Below are positions 20,869 through 30,662 of a stretch of 64,000 bases of DNA, in pieces. Under the pieces are notes generated by a model, which was not told where the DNA came from, ran no database searches, and saw only the letters and a program-made list of their open reading frames with translations. How positions within the stretch are numbered: position 1 is the first letter of the stretch; every line of letters begins with the position of its first letter. The stretch comes from Bombyx mori (lineage: Eukaryota > Arthropoda > Insecta > Lepidoptera > Bombycidae), in the NCBI RefSeq assembly GCF_030269925.1, contig NC_085127.1, forward strand, positions 14,639,501 to 14,703,500, given 5' to 3'. A program made the position numbers and the translations under genes.

Positions 20869-23800
20869 CAGTAGGGGGTTGATTGCTTCCCGCTTCCGTA
20901 GGTTTAACCCGCGATTCCCTACAAGTAACCCCTGGGTGGTGCAAAACGGGAGCCGAATACATAATCGGTGGTAGGACTTGTCCGACTGGCTGGCGACCAC
21001 CCTCCAACTAGAGTCCGCCGCCAAATAGCCTAGCTGTGTTCCGGCGTGTGGGTTGGAGAGCCAGTGTTATTCCTACCCTTTCCTCTTCCTTGTTGGGGGT
21101 GAATCTTGGCGATACCTGGAACATGCGGAGCAGACGTGCGTGTGAGCTCGCGGGACGTGATTGTTTGACGGGGGTATAGGGAGACCCAGTGAAACGGTGT
21201 TCGCCGCCGCCCGCCGGTCAGTTGGGGACCTGAACCCGGGTGTCACTACTAAACTCCGCCCCGGGAAGCTGTCCCGCCAACCGGTGTAAAATCCTGTCGT
21301 GCGGTCGTCGTGCCGGAGTCGGAGACCGGAGTGGATCCCGGCGATCGCACGCAGGGTGGACTGGGGGCCCTTCCATGCCCTGCGTCAGTCGCTCACGCAA
21401 CCCGTGGTCGAGCACGTACTGTGCTCCGCGCTTTATTCAGGTATTGTCACGATTTCGCCTCGAACATCCTACCCCGCCCAATCCCACTCTCCAAATAAAA
21501 AAATATATTAAAAAATGAAAGTTCGAAAAAGGAAAAGGGTTTTGTCGGCGACTCCCCATTCCACATTTAATGTGGATTTCAGCAATGTAAGGGGTCTACA
21601 TAGCAACCTCGACGCCGTACACCACCATCTTGAGACGGCGCAGCCTGCCCTTCTTTTTCTGACGGAGACGCAGATATCTGCTCCGGATGATACTTCGTAC
21701 CTTGAATACCCCGGCTACGTATTGGAGCACAACTTCCTGCGTAAAGCCGGGGTGTGTGTATTCGTCCGGGCTGATGTCTGTTGTCGCCGTCTACGAAGCC
21801 TCGAACAACGGGACCTGTCCCTCTTGTGGCTGCGCGTAGATCACGGGGGCTGTACCCGAGTCTACGCGTGCCTGTACAGGTCCCACAGCAGTGATGCAGG
21901 TTCAGCTCTGATAGAGCATGTGCAAGAGGGGACTAACCGCGTGCTTGAGCAGTACCCATCTGCGGAGGTGGTGGTTCTTGGAGACTTTAACGCTCATCAC
22001 CAAGAGTGGTTGGGGTCCAGAACCACTGACCTCCCGGGTCGGACTGCCTACGATTTCGCCTTGGCCTACGGCCTCTCCCAGCTGGTGACACAGCCCACCC
22101 GTGTCCCAGATATTGAGGGGCACGAGCCTTCTCTGTTGGACCTTCTGCTGACCACCGATCCAGCCGGATACAGTGTGGTGGTCGACGCTCCACTTGGATC
22201 GTCTGATCACTGCCTTATCCGTGCTGCCACACCACTCTCTCGTCCTAGTCGTCGAACGACGACCAGGTATCGAAGAGTTTGGCAGTATTTGTCAGCAGAT
22301 TGGGATGGATTGCGTGAGTTTTACGCATCCTACCCATGGGGGCGGTTCTGCTTTTCCTCTGCTGATCCTGACGTCTGTGCGGACCGTCTTAAAGACGTGG
22401 TGCTCCAGGGGATGGAATTGTTTATTCCCTCCTCTGAAGTGCCCGTTGGGGGTCGCAGCAGACCCTGGTATAACAATGCCAGCAGGGATGCTGCACACCT
22501 CAAGCGGTCCGCATACGTTGCATGGGATGATGCTAGGAGACGTCGGGATCCTAACATCTCAGAGGAAAGGCGGAAATATAACGCCGCTTCCAGGTCCTAC
22601 AAGAAGGTTATTGCCAGGGCGAAATCGGAGCACGTTGCTAGAATTGGCGAGCGACTGAAGAGCTATCCCTCTGGGAGCCGTGCTTTTTGGTCGCTCGCCA
22701 AAGCTGCAGAAGGTAACTTTTGCAGGTCTAGTCTCCCACCACTACGCAAGTCCGATGACAGTCTGGCCCATAGTGCGAAAGAGAAGGCTGACCTTCTGGT
22801 CAAACTCTTCGCCTCGAACTCGACTGTGGACGACGGGGGTGCCACACCACCGAACATCCTCCGGTGTGATAGTTCCCTGCCGGAGATCTGCTTTACACAG
22901 TGTGCAGTCAGGCGGGAACTCCGACTCCTGGACGTCCATAAGTCGAGCGGGCCAGACGGCATCCCTGCAGTGGTTCTGAAAACGTGCGCCCCTGAGCTGA
23001 CGCCTGCGCTAACGCGTTTGTATCGCCTCTCTTATTGCGCTAACAGGGTTCCGTCTTCATGGAAGACTGCCCACGTCCACCCTATCCCCAAGAAGGGTGA
23101 CCGGTCGGACCCATCGAGCTACAGGCCTATCGCGATAACTTCCTTGCTTTCCAAGGTGATGGAGCGAATAATTAATATACAACTCCTGAAGTATCTGGAG
23201 GATCGCCAGCTGATCAGTGACCGACAGTACGGTTTCCGTCACGGTCGCTCAGCTGGCGATCTTCTTGTATACCTTACTCACAGGTGGGCTGAAGCCTTGG
23301 AGAGCAAGGGCGAGGCTCTTGCTGTGAGCCTTGATATTGCGAAGGCCTTCGACAGGGTCTGGCATAGGGCACTTCTGTCGAAGCTACCATCTTACGGAAT
23401 CCCCGAGGGTCTCTGCAAGTGGATCGCTAGCTTTTTGGATGGGCGGAGCATCACGGTCGTTGTAGACGGTGACTGTTCTGATACCATGACCATTAACGCT
23501 GGCGTTCCACAAGGTTCGGTGCTCTCCCCCACGCTTTTCATCCTGTATATCAATGACATGCTGTCTATTGATGGCATGCATTGCTATGCGGATGACAGCA
23601 CGGGGGATGCGCGATATATCGGCCATCAGAGTCTCTCTCGGAGCTTGGTGCAAGAGAGACGATCAAAACTTGTGTCTGAAGTGGAGAACTCTCTGGGGCG
23701 AGTCTCCAAATGGGGTGAATTGAACTTGGTTCAATTCAACCCGTTAAAGACACAAGTTTGCGCGTTCACTGCGAAGAAGGACCCCTTTGTCATGGCGCCG

Positions 23801-24547
23801 CAATTCCAAGGAGTATCCCTGCAACCTTCCGAGAGTATTGGGATACTTGGGGTCGACATTTCGAGCGATGTCCAGTTTCGGAGTCATTTGGAAGGCAAAG
23901 CCAAGTTGGCGTCCAAAATGCTGGGAGTCCTCAACAGAGCGAAGCGGTACTTCACGCCTGGACAAAGGCTTTTGCTTTATAAAGCACAAGTCCGGCCTCG
24001 CGTGGAGTACTGCTCCCATCTCTGGGCCGGGGCTCCCAAATACCAGCTTCTTCCATTTGACTCCATACAGAGGAGGGCCGTTCGGATTGTCGATAATCCC
24101 GGTCTCACGGATCGTTTGGAACCTCTGGGTCTGCGGAGGGACTTCGGTTCCCTCTGTATTTTGTACCGTATGTTCCATGGGGAGTGCTCTGAGGAATTGT
24201 TCGAGATGATACCGGCATCTCGTTTTTACCATCGCACCGCCCGCCACCGGAGTAGAGTTCATCCATACTACCTGGAGCCACTGCGGTCATCCACAGTGCG
24301 TTTCCAGAGGTCTTTTTTGCCACGTACCATCCGGCTATGGAATGAGCTCCCCTCCACGGTGTTTCCCGAGCGCTATGACATGTCCTTCTTCAAACGAGGC
24401 TTGTGGAGAGTATTAAGCGGTAGGCAGCGGCTTGGCTCTGCCCCTGGCATTGCTGAAGTCCATGGGCGACGGTAACCACTCACCATCAGGTGGGCCGTAT
24501 GCTCGTCTGCCTACAAGGGCAATAAAAAAAAAAAAAAAAAAAAAAAA
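20869..24547 (+). mobile_element. Apparently full-length CR1-like LINE
   Basis: About 3.68 kb: a GC-rich leader (20869-21514), one long ORF, a very short 3' UTR ending CAAGGGCAATAAA and an A-run of about 25. Its 3' end is the source type for tails at 174, 3694, 5084, 26834, 27572, 31731 and 60812. It sits in a Bm1 with no, or at most 1 bp of, target duplication. Possibly the abundant Bombyx BMC1-type family, but this name is from memory. Confidence 0.85.
21515..24475 (+). CDS. LINE endonuclease-reverse transcriptase, intact (986 aa)
   Basis: Copies its own RNA at a nicked genomic target. The N-terminal AP-type endonuclease shows NVRGLHSN, LTETQ, VLGDFNAHHQEW and GSSDHC. The central reverse transcriptase shows SGPDGIP, RPIAITSLLSKVMERI, VSLDIAKAFDRVWH (first catalytic Asp), GVPQGSVLSPTLF and CYADDST (the YADD box). 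The C-terminus ends GIAEVHGRR and overlaps the conserved 3' tail. The ATG follows an A-run. Upstream frames in the leader show no ORF1 motifs, although one frame ends in an ATGA overlap with this start. No stop or frameshift is present in the 986 codons, which suggests recent insertion and possible competence. Confidence 0.93.
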   Translation: MKVRKRKRVLSATPHSTFNVDFSNVRGLHSNLDAVHHHLETAQPALLFLTETQISAPDDTSYLEYPGYVLEHNFLRKAGVCVFVRADVCCRRLRSLEQRDLSLLWLRVDHGGCTRVYACLYRSHSSDAGSALIEHVQEGTNRVLEQYPSAEVVVLGDFNAHHQEWLGSRTTDLPGRTAYDFALAYGLSQLVTQPTRVPDIEGHEPSLLDLLLTTDPAGYSVVVDAPLGSSDHCLIRAATPLSRPSRRTTTRYRRVWQYLSADWDGLREFYASYPWGRFCFSSADPDVCADRLKDVVLQGMELFIPSSEVPVGGRSRPWYNNASRDAAHLKRSAYVAWDDARRRRDPNISEERRKYNAASRSYKKVIARAKSEHVARIGERLKSYPSGSRAFWSLAKAAEGNFCRSSLPPLRKSDDSLAHSAKEKADLLVKLFASNSTVDDGGATPPNILRCDSSLPEICFTQCAVRRELRLLDVHKSSGPDGIPAVVLKTCAPELTPALTRLYRLSYCANRVPSSWKTAHVHPIPKKGDRSDPSSYRPIAITSLLSKVMERIINIQLLKYLEDRQLISDRQYGFRHGRSAGDLLVYLTHRWAEALESKGEALAVSLDIAKAFDRVWHRALLSKLPSYGIPEGLCKWIASFLDGRSITVVVDGDCSDTMTINAGVPQGSVLSPTLFILYINDMLSIDGMHCYADDSTGDARYIGHQSLSRSLVQERRSKLVSEVENSLGRVSKWGELNLVQFNPLKTQVCAFTAKKDPFVMAPQFQGVSLQPSESIGILGVDISSDVQFRSHLEGKAKLASKMLGVLNRAKRYFTPGQRLLLYKAQVRPRVEYCSHLWAGAPKYQLLPFDSIQRRAVRIVDNPGLTDRLEPLGLRRDFGSLCILYRMFHGECSEELFEMIPASRFYHRTARHRSRVHPYYLEPLRSSTVRFQRSFLPRTIRLWNELPSTVFPERYDMSFFKRGLWRVLSGRQRLGSAPGIAEVHGRR

Positions 24548-24643
24548 ATTTACGTTGTAGATGTCTATGCGCTCCAGTAACCAGACCACCACTTAACACC
24601 AGAGGGGCTGTGAGCTCGTCCACCCAACTAAGTAATAAAAAAA

Positions 24644-25149
24644 AACAAATTTAGAATGATTAAAACGGAGATGAAGTTTCTTCTTAAACACTTCAATCTA
24701 AGGAATTAACACCACGGGCAAACTGTCACAGTTGTGTTGTAACGGATCCTTCATTTGCCAGTATAGACGTATAAAAATACTTAAGTTCTTTGAAAAGAAA
24801 ATTCTCTGCAAACAAACATGTTTGATAATTTCGCGCAAGTATTAGTATTTCATGTCGTTAAATGGAAAGCCTGGGACACGGAAGGACAACATTTATCTTC
24901 AAGAAGGCGCCGCTAGGGGCCGTCTTTGAAACACCAAAACTACTCACGCGGATATATACTCACTGGATGTGGCGTCAAATTTGTTAAAAATTACTACCAA
25001 TTAATTTAAATAAACATTTGGTCCACCTAATGGCTGGTGGCCTCCATATCTTAAGGTATTCGATCCAGAAAAGAACAGTTTAATCTGACTAAATAAGTTA
25101 TAATAGTATTGTTTTGTAAAAGTCTGCTCTGTAGAATTAGGGATTTGCT
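24644..25149. other. No gene seen
   Basis: May begin with mariner remnant (24650-24700). Otherwise unrecognised. Confidence 0.3.
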
Positions 25150-25330
25150 TATTACTGGTTATAATGCGTCTTATAAGCCCCCAAGGATAGGTAAATCTAT
25201 CCTTCCTATTCCTATTCCTAGAAATACTTTATCATCTTTCCAATTTTATATTTGTAGTCATACTTTCGTGGCGGCATTCACGTTAAGATTTCTATGGACT
25301 CAGTGAAATACTAAAGATCAGGCGATCTTT
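25150..25330 (+). mobile_element. Very old Bm1-like SINE
   Basis: TTACTGGTTATAATGCGTCT, then CGTGGCGGCATTCACGTTAA and ATTTCTATGGACTCAGTG follow the Bm1 order with heavy decay. Confidence 0.4.
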
Positions 25331-25344
25331 TAGTAATCCTATAT

Positions 25345-25474
25345 ACGGGTAGTAGGACGTTTTGTGAGTCCGTACCACCATAGGTACCACCACTCCCCTA
25401 TTTCTGCCGTGAAGCAGCCAGTTAAGACCAGGCGGGCCGAGCGCTCGTCCACCTATCTAAGCAATAAAAAAAAT
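25345..25474 (+). mobile_element. Bm1 SINE, internally deleted
   Basis: GTAGTAGGACGTTTTGTGAG is joined after GCCGTGAAGCAG directly to CCAGTTAAGACCAGGCGGGC. About 110 bp of body is missing. Confidence 0.85.
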
Positions 25475-25548
25475 CAAGAGCAAAAAAGGCATGAAATATT
25501 TTGTTATGGTAAACAGTTTTGTTTCCACTAAGGCGTTGCTTAGAAGGC

Positions 25549-25980
25549 GTCGTGGCCTAAAGGATAAGACGTCCAGTGCATTCATGCTGAACGATGTACC
25601 GGTGTTCGAATCCCAGGCGGGTACTAATTTTTGTAATGAAATACGTACTCAGCAAATGTTCACGATTGACCTCCACGGTGAAGGAATAACACCGTGTAAT
25701 ATAAATCAAAACCCGCAAAATTATTATTTGCGTAATTACTGGTAGAACCTCTTGTGAGTCCGCACGGGTAGGTACCACCACCCTGCCTATTTCTGCCGTG
25801 AAGCAGTAATGCGTTTCGGTTTGAAGGGTAGGGCAGCCGTTGTAACTATACTTGAGACCTTACAATTCATGTCTCAAAGTGGGTGGCGGCATTTACGTTG
25901 TAGATGTCTATGAGCCCCGGTAACCACTTAAGACCAGGTGGGCAGAGCGCTCGTCCACCCACCGAAGCAATAAATAAAAA
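25549..25980 (+). mobile_element. Bm1 SINE, full length with tRNA-like head
   Basis: The head has A box TGGCCTAAAGG and B box GTTCGAATCCC (polymerase III internal promoter). The body and the tail GAAGCAATAAATAAAAAA follow. Confidence 0.93.
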
Positions 25981-26062
25981 ATCTTACGTTTCTGACGTTT
26001 TTTCCCGGTTAGGGTACCCCTCCGCATCGACCCATAAGGAACTTCGTTCCAAAAAATCAAGA
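25977..26062 (+). repeat. Dispersed repeat shared with Helitron A
   Basis: AATCTTACGTTTCTGACG through CTCCGCATCG and GGAACTTCGTTCC also occurs inverted at 37602-37672 inside a Helitron. Confidence 0.6.
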
Positions 26063-26070
26063 GCAAAAAG

Positions 26071-26474
26071 ACGTGTGGCACTCTGGGACTGCCGCGGTAA
26101 AGCTATTGCAAAGCATTTTTTATCAACTTAAGCAATTACAATTAGACAATAATAATTTAATATTAAAACAATAATAAGCATATGACCACGCTATATTCAT
26201 AAACATTAACAAAAGCAAAACATTAACTGTCCCATTCACACTCATAAGCTAGACCGCGTGAGAGTGAGATGGGCAGACTTTTCATGATGCTGATGCAGTG
26301 CGACGTCACGCCGCGCGCTTATTCAGAAACACTACACCAGCGCAACGTGTGAATGTATTGAACGCGAGCTACATAGTAGGCGTAGTGGGGTTGTCAGGTT
26401 ATTTTCGTTACGGAATTTCTTGATTCAGTCGCCGCACTCAAGGCCCGCGATAGAAGCTATGCAATAGCTTAAAA
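26071..26474. mobile_element. MITE with AAGCTATTGCATAGC-type ends, copy 2
   Basis: Inverted relative to copies 1 and 3. Left end ACGTGTGGCACTC...CCGCGGTAAAGCTATTGC, right end AGCTATGCAATAGCTTAAAA. Full interior of about 400 bp. Confidence 0.7.
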
Positions 26475-26833
26475 AACCAAGAAATGTATTGTCATAGTAA
26501 ATAGCTTGTTTCGACCAAACTTTAATAGGTTGGTTCCAAAATTATTAGATATCAGTGTTCGCTCATAGTTCCAGATTCTATACATCGAGGGAGCCGAGTC
26601 AGAGGAGTGGACAAGAAAACAAACTGAATGTCGTGTAACCCACTCGAGATTAATGGTTCTGTTCAAGATAGAAATACTTTTTTTTTTCAACGGGCGCGGG
26701 CTCACGGAATAGCTTCGTTCCACGAGTACAATGACCTGTTCATGTTCAATAGTGTAGTTTAGTTCCAGATTTATTTTCATTAACTTTCGTTTATCGGATA
26801 GGTTTGTGCTATTTTTTGTATATTGCACAGATT
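26475..26833. other. No gene recognised
   Basis: A 119-codon minus-strand frame (26469-26828) begins MQYTKNSTNLSDKRKL. It has no motif I know and overlaps the MITE edge. Not called as a gene. Confidence 0.3.
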
Positions 26834-26956
26834 GGTAGGCAGCGGCTTAGCTCTGCCCTTGGCATTGCTGAAGTCCATGGGCGACGGTAACCACTCACCA
26901 TCAGGTGGGCCGTATGCTCGTCTGCCTACAAAGGCAATAAAGAAAAAAAAAAAAAA
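26834..26956 (+). mobile_element. CR1-like LINE 3' tail
   Basis: GGTAGGCAGCGGCTTAGC to GGCAATAAAGAAAA. Same family as 20869-24547. Confidence 0.88.
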
Positions 26957-27349
26957 GATAGGTCTTGAGGTAGAGCTTGGGATCTACGCCTTAATTGTTT
27001 AGTAATTACGTCTTAACCTTTACGCCACGAAATCTTGAAACGCGTACATTATATTGCATACGGATGCATTTTATATCGAGGTCATTCATTTTCCAGTCAA
27101 TTCGAGTAACGCCATCAGCAAGGTGTCGTATACTTTTACATCCCTTGTTCAAATAAGGGATGCGGCTTATCCAAACAACCCTCTGTTGCAATAATGATAG
27201 CAACTCCAATGTTTGAGTTTTTTGATAAGCTTATAGTAATTGATTTATGTTTACATGATACAAATGATGTTACGCGAATACGCGACGCTTTGCTGACGGC
27301 GGTGCATGAACTGACTCGAAAATGAACGTCTTCGATATAAAATGCATCA
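26957..27349. other. No gene seen
   Basis: AT-rich; nothing recognised. Confidence 0.3.
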
Positions 27350-27545
27350 TCATTCTCCTGCCCTTCTCCCAGTCACCTGGGGTCGGCGCAACATGTTTTC
27401 TCCTTCCATACTCCTCTATACCATTTCTTCACTCACTCCCCTCTTACACGTATCGTCTTTCACGTAATCCATCCATTTCTTCTTAGGTCTACCTCTTCCT
27501 CTATAGACTTCCACATTCATAGTTAGTACTCTCTTACCGCCTCTT
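27350..27545 (-). mobile_element. LINE reverse-transcriptase C-terminal relic
   Basis: In reverse, broken frames give GRGRPKKKWMDYV, the Gly-Arg-rich GRP.K.WMD.V motif near the C-terminus of one LINE group. The same relic is at 32170-32375 (+) and 44695-44945 (-). Confidence 0.5.
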
Positions 27546-27571
27546 ACTATTTATCGTCATCGCTCCGATCG

Positions 27572-27751
27572 TCCAGGGTGTTTCCCGAGCGCTATGACAT
27601 GTCCTTCTTCAAAAGAGGCTTGTGGAGAGTAGTAAGCGGTAGGCAGCGGCTTGGCTCTGCCCCTGGCATTGCTGAAGTCCATGGGCGACAGTAACCATTC
27701 ACCATCAGGTGGGCCGTATGCTCGTCTACCTACAGGGCAATAAAAAAAAAA
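27572..27751 (+). mobile_element. CR1-like LINE 3' fragment
   Basis: From CAGGGTGTTTCCCGAGCGCT to the tail and GGGCAATAAAAAA. Confidence 0.9.
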
Positions 27752-27851
27752 CTCTCACAGTTCCAAGACCACGTAGATATTACGATATAGATAGCCGCTG
27801 ACTCAGAACCAGCAAAGGACGAGGAGTGTGGCTTCTATCACCTGATTGATC

Positions 27852-27909
27852 TTTGTCATTTTGATGAAGGGTATATCGCACTCGATATACCCTTCATCAA
27901 AATGACAAA
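27852..27909. repeat. Perfect 27-bp hairpin, 4-nt loop
   Basis: 27852-27878 and 27883-27909 are exact reverse complements separated by CACT. The arms begin TTTGTCATTTTG. They are followed by an (AAATC)n run to about 27932. Confidence 0.95.
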
Positions 27910-27979
27910 TCAAATCAAATCAAATCAAATGTCCATCCATCCATCAAATGACTAAGACCAATGGAGATAGGAGTGAACT

Positions 27980-28305
27980 CCTGGCTGTAGAGCGTTTTGT
28001 GGGTCCATATGGGTTGGTACCACTACCCTATCACGAATAATCAATAAAACAATCAAATACTAAGTTTAAAAAAAATGTATGTCTCATTTTAAGAATGCTA
28101 TAGTAACATAAATAGAGCACCGGCATCGACATTGTCATGTCTATGATATCCTCTCACCATCAGACGTACATTGTACGTTCATTTTGAAGAATGAAAAAAA
28201 GTTTAACCATAACTACATTCCTATAAACTTCACTTCACAATCTCTTCACAATCACATTATTTGTAGCAAAATTTGATTTATTTATACGACTGTTTTTTGT
28301 ATTTT
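27980..28305. other. Old Bm1 scrap, otherwise nothing
   Basis: 27983-28040 (TTTTGTGGGTCCATATGGGT) resembles the start of the Bm1 body. The rest is AT-rich. Confidence 0.3.
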
Positions 28306-28542
28306 TTATTTCTTAGATGCATAGACGAGCCCACAGTGTTAAGTGGTGACTGGAGCCCATAGACGACATCTACAACGTAAATGCGCCACCCACTTTGAGA
28401 TATAAGTTCTAAGGTCTCAGTATAGTTACAACGGCTGCCCCACCCTTCAAACCGAAACGCATTACTGCTTCACGGCAGAAATAGGCAGGGTGGTGGTACC
28501 GCGACTCGTGGACTCACAAGAGGTCCTATCGTCAGTAAACTT
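28306..28542 (-). mobile_element. Bm1 SINE, head missing
   Basis: Reverse body from TTTCTTAGATGCATAGACGA to AGAGGTCCTATCGTCAGTAA, with a small deletion in the GCCCACCTGG block. Confidence 0.9.
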
Positions 28543-28939
28543 ATATCGGTTAGTCTGCGTATGTAGTTTAGTAGTTTAAAAGCCTTTTTCAATGAAATTA
28601 TACATATGAGAATACAGAAAATCCAATTCCAGAAGGACGTATAGAAAAAGGAACCTTAAGCTGATCCATTTAAAGAATTCTCACAATGATGTGATCCTAT
28701 TAAGGAACACACCCCGTGCCTCGGCTCTTTCATGCATTATAAAACAGATTGAAACGTATTCAATGCGTAATGAACGCAGTTGCGAGTACAAATAGAATTC
28801 GGTTAATGAAATGTGTTTAAATCTTGTATTCGATTTCACTGAAATATTACCTATGCTAAGTAATCTCGGCTGCGTGTTGTAGTTACTATAATAATATGAT
28901 ACAAATAAAGGCATTTTTGAAACTACTAATGCCACTTAG
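28543..28939. other. No gene seen
   Basis: An 84-codon minus-strand frame (28681-28935) has no recognised motifs. Confidence 0.3.
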
Positions 28940-29380
28940 TTGTCGTGGCCTAACGGATAAGACGTCCGGTGCATTCGTGTTGAGCGATGCACCGGTGTTC
29001 GAATCTCAGGCGCGACCAATTTTTCTAATGAAATACATACTCAACAAATGCTCACGATTGATTTCCACGGTGAAGGAATAACATCGTGTTATAAAAATGA
29101 AACCCGCAAAATTATAATTTGCGTAATTACTGGTAGTAGGACCTCTTGTGAGTCCGCGCGGGTGGGTACCACCACGCTGCCTATTTCTGCCTTGAAGCAG
29201 TAATGCGTTTCGGTTTGAAGGGTGGGGCAGCCGTTGTAACTATACTTGAGACCATAAAACTTATAATAATATCTCAAGGTGGGTGGCGCATTTACGTTGT
29301 GGATGTCTATGGGCTTCAGTAACCACTGAACACCAGGTGGGCTGTGAGCTCGTCCACCCATCTAAGCAATAAAAAAATAA
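28940..29380 (+). mobile_element. Bm1 SINE, full length
   Basis: Head from GTCGTGGCCTAACGGATAAG with A and B boxes, body, and tail TCTAAGCAATAAAAAAATAA. Confidence 0.94.
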
Positions 29381-29584
29381 AACTTAACTAGTGGTAAGTT
29401 GATGGCGCTATCTCAAACATTAACTTTGTTACCAATAAAGAAATTATCAATTAAACTAATGGAGCACGTGCGAATACTACTGGCATTACCAGACAAACGA
29501 ATTCATTAATATGATTTTAAATATTAGATTATGTATATATTGATATCTGATCACCGTGTTAGTTATTAGTGTATCGTAGCTGCT
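29381..29584. other. No gene seen
   Basis: AT-rich. Confidence 0.3.
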
Positions 29585-29725
29585 GTGGTCAAAAAGTTTT
29601 CGAGGGGTAGGTCTTCCACGTGATAGATCGATGACCACAGGTCACGGGAACCTACTGGAAGCGGGCTGCCCAGAACTGGTCATTGTGGCAGTGGGTGTAT
29701 ATGGGATGATGCTGATGATGATATT
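29585..29725 (+). mobile_element. Decayed RTE-like 3' end
   Basis: GTCAAAAAGTTTTCGAGGGG then CGATGACC matches the RTE pattern VK-x-x-RGR..T..IDD, and the piece ends in GATGATGCTGATGATGAT, the trinucleotide tail typical of lepidopteran RTEs. Confidence 0.45.
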
Positions 29726-30329
29726 AGTGAGTTTGGGCAAAAACTCTCATTCGATTTCAGATTGACTTTAATGTATTTCTTGAAGAAATATCATGTTTTG
29801 GAATCTGGCTACCTTGTCTGGTGAGTATACGTCGTAAATAAACATGAACTGCGCCATTACTAGACAGAAGAACGGAAGTTATTAATTCTTGTAGATGAAT
29901 AGACCGGCGCCCAGCTTGAGCCATGATTTCTAAGTCTCAGCCCTAGACAAGATCAAACAAAATATTTTTACAACAACGTAATTGGCTTGTTAAGTTTTTA
30001 AAAAACCTGAAACATCGGAATGCTTTTAATAACGTTTATAAAATGAATGCGATTTGAATTGAAACTCGTTTGACGATAGCTCGGCTCCGTGCGACTGAAT
30101 TTGTATAATATTTAAAGGGTCCGCCTAATCGTATTGTAATTACTTAGAAAAAGTAAAAAAAAATGTTATTTTATACTTTGACAATCAGTGGCTGACCGAC
30201 TCAGCTATACCACTGCTCTTTGTCTCGTGTTTACATACTTGAATGCCTTCTGCAGCACTAAGTAGATCAACATAAAGTTATATTAAACACATTACATGCT
30301 AAATTATGAAGAAAAAAAAAACGTTTAAA
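29726..30329. other. No gene seen
   Basis: Nothing recognised. Confidence 0.3.
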
Positions 30330-30540
30330 TTTTACTGGTGACTGACAAGATTGCAAGCAAAAGGTCTCGTGACCGCAATCATCCGAGCAAATCCGCACCA
30401 CTCTGGATACCACAGTCTTCGATGCTATACCGCCGAGAACCGAGGAAGATGGCGAAACATCATCCAGAGAAGGATAATGGAAGGAGGCGGTCCCGACCCT
30501 CAGACATGAGGAATGCTACTCAGAGAGAAGGATAAAAACT
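30330..30540 (+). mobile_element. RTE 3' fragment
   Basis: TGGATACCACAGTCTTCGAT and CCCGACCCTCAGACATGAGG match the last coding stretch and 3' end of the RTE element at 53738-56203. Frames are broken. Confidence 0.65.
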
Positions 30541-30559
30541 GAGACTTAAACTCATTTTT

Positions 30560-30662
30560 ATTATGGGTGGCGGCATTTACGTTATTGATCTTTATGGGCT
30601 CCGGTAACCACTAAACACCAGGTGGCCTATGATCTCGTCCATCTATCCAAGCAATAAAATAA
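30560..30662 (+). mobile_element. Bm1 SINE 3' fragment
   Basis: GGGTGGCGGCATTTACGTTA to CCAAGCAATAAAATAATT. Confidence 0.8.

Larger units (their letters stand above)
20707..24643 (+). mobile_element. Bm1 SINE split by a LINE
   Basis: Left half 20707-20868 runs from TGCATAATTACTGGTGGTAG to GAGTAGCGCA. Right half 24548-24643 resumes TTTACGTTGTAGATGTCTAT and ends CTAAGTAATAAAA. The join is seamless relative to other Bm1 copies, so the LINE landed in this Bm1. Confidence 0.88.

Noticed and set aside
21240..21518. ORF1 of the LINE, overlapping ORF2 by ATGA
   Set aside because: The 92-codon frame has no zinc knuckle or coiled coil and comparable frames exist in the same leader; the overlap is likely chance.
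26469..26828. 119-codon minus-strand gene
   Set aside because: No motif, overlaps a MITE edge, contains a T-run translated as Lys, no splice or promoter support.
27852..27909. microRNA precursor
   Set aside because: Perfect arms with a 4-nt loop are unlike animal pre-miRNAs, which have mismatches and larger loops.
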